Origin: Methanomicrobiales archaeon
Lineage (GTDB): Archaea > Halobacteriota > Methanomicrobia > Methanomicrobiales > JACTUA01
DNA: 6,026 nucleotides
NCBI GenBank assembly: GCA_028678965.1
Contig: JAJRCM010000169.1
Coordinates: forward strand, 1-6,026
Reading direction: 5' to 3'
How positions within the stretch are numbered: the first letter of the stretch is position 1; each line of letters opens with the position of its first letter. Both the position numbers and the translations under genes were made by a program. The notes below the pieces were generated by a model that ran no database searches, was not told where the DNA came from, and saw nothing but the letters and a program-made list of their open reading frames with translations. Positions 1 through 5,482 of the stretch are shown piece by piece.

Positions 1-276
1 ATCCGGGCTGAGGCATCTGTTTTTCACGAGATTTTCCCCGTCAATTTATCAAAGGTTCCCATGACGTCACTTTCGCATGGATTTCATGTTGAATGGTGCG
101 TGCCATGTCCTGTCTTTTTTACGGGGAGGAACATGGTGAAAGAGCGGGGGGAAAGGTTTGGGGGTTGATGTCAACTATAGTATCAATGGATCAGTTCATT
201 ATTCGGTGATGGATCCCAATCGCACTCCAAAGCATGAGTGAATAAAAATTCCTTCTCGAATCTAACAGAGAGATAG
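1..276. other. left-edge region without a convincing gene
   Basis: No gene can be supported here. On the plus strand, frame 1 stays open from base 1 to a TGA at 166-168 (55 codons), so it could be the 3' end of a gene that starts outside the window, but its translation shows no family I recognise. Within it, an ATG at 133 follows a GGGGAGGA stretch (123-130) and would give an 11-residue peptide ending at the same TGA. All three minus-strand frames are closed within the first 51 bases. A small inverted repeat, GTTGA-TG-TCAAC, sits at 164-175. The right part is the untranslated 3' flank of the minus-strand response regulator. Confidence 0.4.
240..251 (-). terminator. possible T-rich terminator of the two-component operon
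   Basis: About 26 bases past the stop codon of the response regulator, the minus strand reads GAATTTTTATTC. This is a T5 run inside a weak 4-bp inverted repeat. Archaeal transcription often ends at such T-rich stretches without a strong hairpin, so this is a plausible end of the kinase-regulator transcript. The stretch is short and the call is tentative. Confidence 0.25.
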
Positions 277-657
277 CTACATTCTTCCCAATTTCCTGAA
301 AAATTCCTCTAGCTCCTGTTTCAATTCATTGGGAGCGACTGGTTTCTCCAGCACCTTCACCACCTCTCGGTCTGCATGTGCCCGCTCCTGATCGAGGAGT
401 GGGCGTGCCGTGAACAGCATCACTGGGATGGTGGACCGGGATCGGTCCTCCCGCAGACGCCGTAAAAACTCCCAACCGTCAATAGGAATCATCTGGAGAT
501 CGAGCAAGATCAGGTCCGGACAATGCTGCTCCAGCCACTGGAGTGCATCAAGACCATTTCGGTAAAGCACCGGTTCATACCCGATCTTTTTCAGGATGAG
601 ATTCATCACTTCTAGGGTGGGGAGATCATCATCCACCACCATCACCTTAAAAACCAT
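277..657 (-). CDS. single-domain (CheY-like) response regulator
   Basis: This is a 126-residue receiver (REC) domain with no output domain. All the expected residues are visible: the acidic pair D9/D10 after the first strand (VMVVDDD), phosphoacceptor D53 in LILLDLQM, the switch threonine T83 in LFTA, and the invariant K105-P in LEKP. It should accept a phosphoryl group from a histidine kinase in the cytosol and act by protein-protein contact, since it has no DNA-binding part. The start is set by a GGAGGT site five bases upstream. A longer reading from 702 adds 15 residues that do not belong to the fold. The gene begins inside the last codons of the upstream PAS kinase (11-base overlap), so the two are very probably co-transcribed, translationally coupled and cognate partners. 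What it controls cannot be read from the sequence. Confidence 0.95.
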   Translation of the reverse strand: MVFKVMVVDDDLPTLEVMNLILKKIGYEPVLYRNGLDALQWLEQHCPDLILLDLQMIPIDGWEFLRRLREDRSRSTIPVMLFTARPLLDQERAHADREVVKVLEKPVAPNELKQELEEFFRKLGRM

Positions 658-2143
658 ACGGAACCTCCAACGGTATGCGCACCGTAAAAATGCTCCCCTC
701 ACCCACCGTACTCTTTACCCCGATATTTCCCCCATGAAGCTGCAAGTATTTGTTGGCGATGGAGAGGGCGAGCCCCATACGATTGCACTGCCGACTCAGT
801 TTATCTGCGTCCGCCAGGTGGAATGGTTCAAAAATGGCGTGGAGTGCACTGGGATGAATACCTATCCCATTATCCTTCACCGAGATGGCGTGAAACCCAT
901 CCTCACATCGATAATCAATCTCCACCTTCTTCGGGGGGTTGTTGAACTGAATGGCATTGGTGATAAGACTGGCGAGAACCGTATAGAGACAGTCCCGATC
1001 TGCGGTAAGAAGGACATGCGAGGGAACATTGTTGATAATCTCTGCCTCACGGTCATACTCTCCTAACCGAATAACTTCCGCGACTAACGGCTGAAGGTGC
1101 ACATCAGAGAGAGTGAGGCAGAATTTTTCTGCGTAGAGGAGGCTCAGTTCCAGCATCCGGTCCACGATGTGCCGCTCACGCTCAACGTTCTCCAGGCAGA
1201 TGCAAAGCATCCTTTGCGTTTCTGGAGTGAGACTGAAAGCTGCCGGATCATCAAGAATGAGGTGCAGATACCCAAGAATCGGTTGCAGCGGAGTCCGGAG
1301 TTCATGCGCTGCAGTCATCACAAAATCCTTCCGATAGTCCATCTCACGCTCGAGCTGCGTTGCTGCCTTCTTCTCCCGTTCCTGCTCGGTGATGTCGTGG
1401 CTCACCCCAAGTAACTCAGTTACTTCACCCCTAGAATCGAGCAACGGGAGGAGGTGGGTGGAGAAGATCAGATCCTCCCCTTTGATGTGAACCCGTGACT
1501 GGTAGAGGAGAGGTCGTCTGGTAGAGAAGACCTCACGATACCGCGCCATCTCTTTTTTAGCAATTCCTTCCGGGTACAGGTTATAAACAGTACCCCCAAT
1601 CAAGCTGGCCGGATCAATTCCGTAATCCCGAGCACGGCGCCAGAAGAAGTGGGTGAAACGGGCATCCCGGTCCATAACGAACATTGGATCGGGAGTGAGC
1701 GTGAGGAGCTCTGACAATGCCTCAACTTTCTTGTTCTCCCTATTATTCAACGGAAGAAAGGTGCAGGAAAAGATTGAACCTTCGATCAATGGTGCAATTG
1801 AAAGAAGAACCGGGATCGATGATCCATGGGGGAGTATTAATTCAGCAGTACTCACTATAGTCGTGGACCTCTGTTCTAGACCTCGGATCTGCTTTTCGAC
1901 AGCGTCGGGGTGGCGCGTATAGCTAAGAAATACCCGGCCGATCAGCTCTTCAGGCTTTCGCCCAAGGAACATACAGGCTGACCGATTGAGGTCCACAATT
2001 GTGAGTTCCTGCCATTCGATGAGTAGAATTCCTGCACCAGATGATTCAAAGATACGTTGATAGGTCTGATTGATATCTCTCTCCCCCGTTACAAGAAGAA
2101 CACCGGTGCGAAAGGGCGATCCTTCCCTACCCCGCGGTGTCAT
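647..2143 (-). CDS. cytosolic PAS-PAS sensor histidine kinase
   Basis: This 498-residue protein has a first PAS domain at about 28-130, a second at about 142-255 (ending in the typical LLGVSHDITEQE), a short coiled linker at 253-272, a HisKA dimerisation domain with the H-box AAHELRTPL (phosphoacceptor H280), and a C-terminal HATPase domain. The ATPase domain shows the N-box LITNAIQFN (N396), the G1 box DNGIGI (424-429), the F-box FEPF and a terminal GEGS (481-484). The G2 box is degenerate: RMGLALSI instead of the usual GxGLGLxI. There is no signal peptide or membrane segment, so it is a soluble sensor. Its ligand is unknown; no Cys/His pattern for haem or FeS binding is evident. ATG 2143 is the first start after an in-frame stop, although its ribosome site is weak. 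The receiver gene follows with an 11-base overlap, and the pair forms a two-component system. The family call is secure; the signal sensed is not. Confidence 0.95.
   Translation of the reverse strand: MTPRGREGSPFRTGVLLVTGERDINQTYQRIFESSGAGILLIEWQELTIVDLNRSACMFLGRKPEELIGRVFLSYTRHPDAVEKQIRGLEQRSTTIVSTAELILPHGSSIPVLLSIAPLIEGSIFSCTFLPLNNRENKKVEALSELLTLTPDPMFVMDRDARFTHFFWRRARDYGIDPASLIGGTVYNLYPEGIAKKEMARYREVFSTRRPLLYQSRVHIKGEDLIFSTHLLPLLDSRGEVTELLGVSHDITEQEREKKAATQLEREMDYRKDFVMTAAHELRTPLQPILGYLHLILDDPAAFSLTPETQRMLCICLENVERERHIVDRMLELSLLYAEKFCLTLSDVHLQPLVAEVIRLGEYDREAEIINNVPSHVLLTADRDCLYTVLASLITNAIQFNNPPKKVEIDYRCEDGFHAISVKDNGIGIHPSALHAIFEPFHLADADKLSRQCNRMGLALSIANKYLQLHGGNIGVKSTVGEGSIFTVRIPLEVPYGF
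663..668 (-). promoter_or_regulatory. Shine-Dalgarno site of the response regulator
   Basis: The minus strand reads GGAGGT followed by five bases and ATG at 657-655. It lies within the 3' coding end of the kinase gene. It fixes the regulator start at 657 instead of the longer ATG at 702 and fits translational coupling. Confidence 0.85.
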
Positions 2144-2197
2144 CCACGTAGAACAATCAATAACCCATGAAAAAAAGGTTGCGATTGATCAGACAGG

Positions 2198-2206
2198 GTA
2201 AATAAG
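2198..2206 (-). promoter_or_regulatory. TATA-like element between divergent operons
   Basis: The 126-base gap between the kinase start (2143) and the plus-strand gene at 2270 contains one clear A/T-rich patch in a GC-rich setting: CTTATTTAC on the minus strand, GTAAATAAG on the plus strand. Either orientation resembles an archaeal TATA box. On the minus strand it would place a transcript start near 2175, about 30 bases before the kinase ATG. On the plus strand it would place a start near 2228, ahead of the small gene. A T7 run on the minus strand lies at 2170-2176. Use as a promoter is inferred from position and base content only. Confidence 0.3.
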
Positions 2207-2233
2207 CGTAGGGGGTTCGGGAGAAATACCTAG

Positions 2234-2303
2234 GATCGATCCAATAAGCGCCAGCACCGGACCCACCAAGTGCAGGACGCATCCGTCCCTGCTGATCGAT
2301 CCA
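2234..2303. repeat. 10-base direct repeat GATCGATCCA, two copies 60 bases apart
   Basis: GATCGATCCA occurs at 2234-2243 and again at 2294-2303. The first copy is part of a perfect 10-bp palindrome, GGATCGATCC (2233-2242). The copies flank the proposed GTG start of the small gene at 2270. They could be operator half-sites for the plus-strand operon, but GATC-rich words can recur by chance. Confidence 0.3.
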
Positions 2304-2485
2304 TAGAGAATGGTACACCACTGTTCTGCACTTCAGGAGTCATATTGCTGGTTCGTACGGATATCAAAGATGCCTCAATAATCTTCCTTAAGGGTCGTGG
2401 TCGTGGGACAGGTCTACCGAAAGGTGAGGTGCGGGTGATTGATAAGGGGGGAATCATTAATTTCATTCCACAACCCATGCTGTGA
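2270..2485 (+). CDS. small conserved-looking protein of unknown function, first gene of the JAMM-ribL operon
   Basis: I do not recognise the family. The 71-residue frame has a poorly structured N-terminal 25 residues. After that comes a compact stretch that looks like a small beta-rich fold: VILLVRT, then IIFLKG, then a glycine/basic turn (GRGRGTGLPKGE), then VRVIDKGGIINFIP. There are two possible starts. GTG 2270 has no ribosome site. TTG 2345 has an AGGAG at 2335-2339 with a five-base spacer and would give a 46-residue protein containing all of the structured part. The stop lies three bases before the JAMM gene, so the genes are almost certainly co-transcribed. The repeated basic/glycine stretch might bind nucleic acid or a nucleotide, but that is a guess. 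The gene is probably real because the reading frame, spacing and operon position agree; the 5' end is uncertain. Confidence 0.55.
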   Translation: MQDASVPADRSIENGTPLFCTSGVILLVRTDIKDASIIFLKGRGRGTGLPKGEVRVIDKGGIINFIPQPML

Positions 2486-2488
2486 GAG

Positions 2489-2860
2489 ATGAGAATTCGC
2501 GGGATCCGAGGGGATCTGCTCCATGCACTCCTCGCCATGGGGGCAAACTGGCACCCCGATGAATTTGCTGCCCTGCTGAAAGAAGAGGATGGCGTCATCG
2601 CTGAGCTCGATCTCCTTCCTGGTACCATTGGAGGGAGAGGCCACACCACCATGCACCTTGAGATGATGCCGCTTGATACCCATCTTGCAGGAAGCGCCCA
2701 TAGTCATCCCAATGGCCTCCTCCATCCTTCCTCCGCAGACCTTACCTTCTTCCCCCGTGCGGGACGGTATCATCTCATCGTGGGGTATCCCTACCGTCAC
2801 CAGGACTGGCGCTGCTTCACTTCCGATGGAAGTGAAGTCCCCCTGGAGGTGATTGAATGA
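2489..2860 (+). CDS. JAMM/MPN (Mov34-type) zinc metalloprotease-like protein
   Basis: This 123-residue protein is about the size of a minimal JAMM domain. The complete motif can be read: a likely catalytic Glu at E25 in WHPDEFAALL, the zinc ligands H71 and H73 in HSHPNG, and S81 and D84 in the PSSAD segment. The H-x-H-x7-S-x2-D spacing matches active JAMM enzymes such as archaeal deSAMPylases (HvJAMM1) and bacterial Mec/RadC-like proteins. Family members cleave isopeptide or peptide bonds after ubiquitin-like proteins or sulfur carriers. The substrate here is unknown and no ubiquitin-like gene lies in the window. ATG 2489 follows the upstream stop by three bases with only a weak GTGAG, so translation is probably coupled. 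Its last codons hold the ribosome site of ribL and overlap its start by ATGA. It is cytosolic, with no signal peptide. Confidence 0.9.
   Translation: MRIRGIRGDLLHALLAMGANWHPDEFAALLKEEDGVIAELDLLPGTIGGRGHTTMHLEMMPLDTHLAGSAHSHPNGLLHPSSADLTFFPRAGRYHLIVGYPYRHQDWRCFTSDGSEVPLEVIE
2845..2852 (+). promoter_or_regulatory. strong Shine-Dalgarno site of ribL
   Basis: GGAGGTGA lies inside the final codons of the JAMM gene, four bases before the ribL ATG at 2857. It is a near-complete match to the 16S anti-SD and confirms the overlapping start. Confidence 0.85.
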
Positions 2861-3309
2861 AGCGGATCGTCGCCACTGGCACCTTCGATATCCTTCACCC
2901 GGGGCACCTCTACTATCTCGACCAGTCCCGTCTGCTTGGTGATGAGCTCCACGTTATCGTAGCCCGGGATGTGAATGTTCGGCATAAACCACCCCCCATT
3001 ATTCCTGAAGAACAGCGCCTGAAGATGGTGCGTGGATTGAGGCCCGTGGATCAGGCGCGGCTCGGGGATCTTACTGATATGTTTCGGCCTATCGAGGAGA
3101 TACAGCCGGCGGTTATCACCCTTGGATACAACCAGCATTTCGATGAGGTAAAATTGGCTCAGTCACTCAAAGCACGGGGAATCTCATGTGAGGTGGTGCG
3201 GATTGCACAGTATACTGGAGATGAGTATTGCAGCTCCCGTGCAATCGTTGATCAGATCCTTGCTCAACGGTGCAGAACTTCCAATGATCCCTCCTCACAG
3301 AGAACGTAA
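2857..3309 (+). CDS. ribL: FAD synthase, archaeal RibL type (cytidylyltransferase-like)
   Basis: This 150-residue single-domain nucleotidyltransferase of the cytidylyltransferase-like superfamily shows the nucleotide-binding signature GTFDILHPGH (8-17), the LGYNQ segment (89-93) and a C-terminal SSRAIV helix start (126-131). In archaea, proteins of this size and pattern are RibL, which transfers AMP from ATP to FMN to make FAD; they replace the bacterial bifunctional RibF. RibL is known for air sensitivity linked to conserved C-terminal cysteines, and C111 and C125 here are candidates for them. The start is fixed by GGAGGTGA and the ATGA overlap with the JAMM gene. The 3' end overlaps the convergent metallopeptidase gene by 15 bases. 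The main alternative is a glycerol-3-phosphate-type cytidylyltransferase; the archaeal setting and the cysteines favour RibL. Confidence 0.85.
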   Translation: MKRIVATGTFDILHPGHLYYLDQSRLLGDELHVIVARDVNVRHKPPPIIPEEQRLKMVRGLRPVDQARLGDLTDMFRPIEEIQPAVITLGYNQHFDEVKLAQSLKARGISCEVVRIAQYTGDEYCSSRAIVDQILAQRCRTSNDPSSQRT

Positions 3310-3954
3310 CACCTTCCAGATACTGTTTCGCTCCACCAGCAGCCAGTACGTTTTCAGGAGATGTTCGTGCGCCTTGTACTCCGGCCAGTATGAGGCCAGT
3401 ATGTCCCGGAATGTTGGGGAGTGGTTCCGCTCCCTCAGATGAACTACCTCGTGAAAAATCACATAGTCCCGGACCGGTGGGGGGAGTGCGAGCAGAGCGA
3501 GATTGAAGTTCAGCATACCATGACCGGAGCAGCTCCCCCATTTTGTACGCTGTGTCCGGATGCAGATACCATGGGGTTTCATTCCACAATGTGTTGAGAA
3601 CCGCAGAACCTTTTCTTCCAGCTCTGTGCGTAATGAGGTGGTGAGGAGCTGTTTCAGGTGTCCCGGCGTATCATAGGTCACCACCCCGGAGTTAGAACGT
3701 GGGAGGGAACAGGCGGGTGCGCAGGTGACCGAATGGAAGCACCCATCAAGAAGGAACATATCATCGAATTTCCCATAATGCTCCTCGATGTGTGTGAGTT
3801 CTCGCAATTTTTTCTCGATCCATCCCCTTTTTTCTCGGATGAATGGTTCAATATCTACGTCATGAGGTGCGATCACAAGGATGGTGCGATCAGGAAGGAT
3901 CTGAAGCCGGAGGGTCCTTCCCGAGGTGCGGACCTCACGGATGAGATGATCCAT
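3295..3954 (-). CDS. YgjP/DUF45-type zinc metallopeptidase-fold protein
   Basis: This 219-residue protein is close to the usual length of the YgjP-like DUF45 family. The N-terminal half is a small beta domain (RTLRLQILPDRTILVIAP). The C-terminal half has the family hallmarks: RTQRTKWGSCS (WGSC at 139-142), then FHEVVHLRERNHSPTF with zinc ligands H168 and H172, catalytic-type E169 and third ligand H178, then a YWPEYKAHEHLL tail. The fold resembles SprT/wss metalloproteases; the true substrate is not settled for the family. The start is ATG 3954, backed by GAGGTGA at 3965-3959; a frame open to 4041 adds 29 unlikely residues. It faces away from the ATPase-TOPRIM unit across a 274-base gap and converges on ribL with a 15-base tail overlap. 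DUF45 genes commonly sit next to type I restriction systems, which may matter given the neighbour. Confidence 0.9.
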   Translation of the reverse strand: MDHLIREVRTSGRTLRLQILPDRTILVIAPHDVDIEPFIREKRGWIEKKLRELTHIEEHYGKFDDMFLLDGCFHSVTCAPACSLPRSNSGVVTYDTPGHLKQLLTTSLRTELEEKVLRFSTHCGMKPHGICIRTQRTKWGSCSGHGMLNFNLALLALPPPVRDYVIFHEVVHLRERNHSPTFRDILASYWPEYKAHEHLLKTYWLLVERNSIWKVLRSL

Positions 3955-3958
3955 TCGT

Positions 3959-3965
3959 TCACCTC
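3959..3965 (-). promoter_or_regulatory. Shine-Dalgarno site of the DUF45 gene
   Basis: The minus strand reads GAGGTGA, then four bases, then ATG at 3954-3952. This decides the start in favour of the 219-residue protein over the frame that opens at 4041. Confidence 0.85.
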
Positions 3966-4135
3966 TTCCCTGAAGATACAGACATCGATGTACACTATCT
4001 CCCTGAAATGACTTGCCCTTTTTGTTGTGACGGCAAAGCACTCATTTTCTTAATCCCTCATAAGATACCCCACGTTCCCTCAAGCATACCCTTCAACAAC
4101 CTCTACAATCCCGGTATTTCGAGGAGGATATTAAG

Positions 4136-4156
4136 GGTACTGCTTCGTGGAGTACC
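4136..4156. repeat. inverted repeat GGTACT / AGTACC upstream of the ATPase-TOPRIM unit
   Basis: Perfect 6-bp arms lie at 4136-4141 and 4151-4156 with a 9-base spacer. Two further related hexamers follow: AGTACC at 4207-4212 and AGTACA at 4224-4229, the latter touching the ATPase start codon. The arrangement could be an operator or a small RNA hairpin in the leader. Function is inferred from position only. Confidence 0.35.
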
Positions 4157-4218
4157 ATGGTGCGAATGCTCCCCAGTATACGAAAGGATAAATCAGAAAA
4201 ATCTCAAGTACCTCCCAA

Positions 4219-4223
4219 GGGAG
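4219..4223 (+). promoter_or_regulatory. Shine-Dalgarno site of the ATPase gene
   Basis: GGGAG is followed by five bases and ATG 4229. This supports the start where the protein reads MLIQKIRVTNFKTF, the normal N terminus of this ATPase family, over the ATG at 4157. Confidence 0.7.
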
Positions 4224-4228
4224 AGTAC

Positions 4229-5482
4229 ATGCTTATCCAGAAGATCCGGGTTACCAATTTTAAAACATTCAGGGGGATGGAGATTACCCTCGACGGTTTG
4301 AGCGTGATCATCGGGACCAATGCCGCTGGAAAATCGAATTTCATCGGTATCCTGCGATTCATCCGTGATATTGCGGAGAATGGACTCGAGAATGCCATTG
4401 CCCTTCAGGGGGGAAGGGAGTTTATCCAGAATATCCATGTCACGGTACCAGCCCCCCTTTCCATGGAATTCCAGATCGACTTTGGTCAGGAGCCGGTCAC
4501 CCTCACCTTCTGTGAGGACCGGTCACAGACTATCGAAGCTACCGTGAGGTCCTGCACCTACCGGGTTAGTCTCTCTTTCGATGAACGGAGGCCTGCAATC
4601 AGTGAGGAGGAGATCAGGGCGGCGGCTGAATTCCTCTCCTGCAGTCCCGACCATACGGGGTGTTCTCTCGGTAAGGGAACGATTATGCTTCGCCGGAATC
4701 TCGATGGTACACCCCATACCGAGATCTCCCCTGCATCAATCCAGTCAAAAATACAGTTCGGGACTGTGATTCCCCGTCCCCTGCCACCACACCACGCTAT
4801 CCTAGAACAACCGGTCTTTTTCCCCCCACTCTCCCCGCTCACGTTCCAGGTAGCCCACCTCTTCCGATCGATATCCATTTTTGATCTCGACCCGGCACTC
4901 GCCAAGCGAGCATCAATGGTGACCGGCATGTCAAGCCTCTCCGCTGATGGTGGCAATCTCCCCATTACCCTGAAGCATATTCTGGAGGATCCTGCCGCAA
5001 AGCGACGGATGCTTCTCCTGCTCGCGGAACTACTTCCCTTCGTTGAAGATATCTCGGTAGAGTATCTGGGAGACCGGTCGCTGGTCACCTCAATGAGAGA
5101 GACCTATGCTCCACAGGTGTCTCTTCCCGCACCTTTCCTCTCGGATGGAACAATCCAGATGATCGCTATCATAGTTGCTCTGTACTTTGAAGAGCGATCC
5201 CCCCTCATCTTTGAGGAGCCGGGGAGGAACATCCACCCTTACCTGATCTCAAAGGTGATCGATATGATGAAGGATGTGGCAGGGAAAGGTCTTCGCCAGA
5301 TCATTCTCACCACCCACAATCCCGAGATCGTCAAGTATGCGGGAGTGGAGCACATCATCCTGCTGAGACGGGACGAAGAGGGCTACTCTCTCCTCTCCCG
5401 GCCCCAGGAACACCATGAGATCCGAGCGTTCCTTGAGACTATGGGGATCGAGGAGTTGTACACTCAGAACCTTCTCTCGTGA
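4229..5482 (+). CDS. AAA/SMC-like ATPase of the OLD/AAA_21 type, partner of a TOPRIM protein
   Basis: This 417-residue ABC/SMC-like ATPase begins with the family N terminus (IRVTNFKTFRG). Visible motifs are Walker A GTNAAGKSN (29-37), a conserved mid-segment DGGNLPITL (240-248), an ABC-signature-like FLSDGT (303-308), Walker B LIFEEP (326-331) with the Glu pair E329/E330, and the H-loop TTHNPE (361-366). The usual EEPE..LHP reads EEPGRNIHP here. There is no long coiled-coil insert, so it belongs with the shorter OLD-like/AAA_21 proteins, not with Rad50 or SMC. Such ATPases dimerise on nucleotide binding and control an attached or separate nuclease. Here the following gene, overlapping by GTGA, supplies a TOPRIM-like partner. 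The start at 4229 is supported by GGGAG five bases upstream; ATG 4157 is a less likely alternative that adds 24 residues. A role in phage or plasmid defence is inferred. Confidence 0.9.
   Translation: MLIQKIRVTNFKTFRGMEITLDGLSVIIGTNAAGKSNFIGILRFIRDIAENGLENAIALQGGREFIQNIHVTVPAPLSMEFQIDFGQEPVTLTFCEDRSQTIEATVRSCTYRVSLSFDERRPAISEEEIRAAAEFLSCSPDHTGCSLGKGTIMLRRNLDGTPHTEISPASIQSKIQFGTVIPRPLPPHHAILEQPVFFPPLSPLTFQVAHLFRSISIFDLDPALAKRASMVTGMSSLSADGGNLPITLKHILEDPAAKRRMLLLLAELLPFVEDISVEYLGDRSLVTSMRETYAPQVSLPAPFLSDGTIQMIAIIVALYFEERSPLIFEEPGRNIHPYLISKVIDMMKDVAGKGLRQIILTTHNPEIVKYAGVEHIILLRRDEEGYSLLSRPQEHHEIRAFLETMGIEELYTQNLLS

Larger units (their letters stand above)
3955..4228. other. divergent intergenic region between the DUF45 gene and the ATPase gene
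   Basis: No gene is supported. It must hold the promoters of both flanking genes, but no textbook TATA box stands out. Candidates are GGATAAATC (4186-4194, plus strand, very close to the ATPase start) and the A/T-rich stretch at 4043-4063, which could serve the minus strand. A strong SD-like GAGGAGG at 4121-4127 has no ATG, GTG or TTG at a usable distance. The frame of the ATPase is open back to a TAA at 4061, with an alternative ATG at 4157 preceded by GGAG. Its right half has a cluster of AGTAC words, described separately. Confidence 0.6.

Noticed and set aside
1..168. WCVPC in the left-edge open frame as a thioredoxin-type active site
   Set aside because: The residues around it do not fit a thioredoxin fold and the frame has no other support.
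596..1414. Plus-strand open frames of 156 and 105 codons (596-1066 and 1097-1414)
   Set aside because: They lie antisense to the kinase HATPase and HisKA coding region, whose motifs are unmistakable, and their translations show no family features.
2230..2800. Minus-strand open frames of 140 and 128 codons across the small gene and the JAMM gene
   Set aside because: Their translations are low-complexity, Ser/Arg/Pro-rich and look like antisense. The plus-strand JAMM motif explains the region.
4008..4301. Plus-strand 97-codon frame beginning MTCPFCCDGK, which suggests a zinc-finger start
   Set aside because: No other zinc ligands follow in a pattern, there is no good ribosome site, and its second half overlaps the ATPase N terminus including the Walker A approach in another frame.
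4558..5088. Minus-strand 176-codon frame
   Set aside because: It is antisense to the middle of the ATPase gene, has Ser/Arg-rich composition and no recognisable motif.
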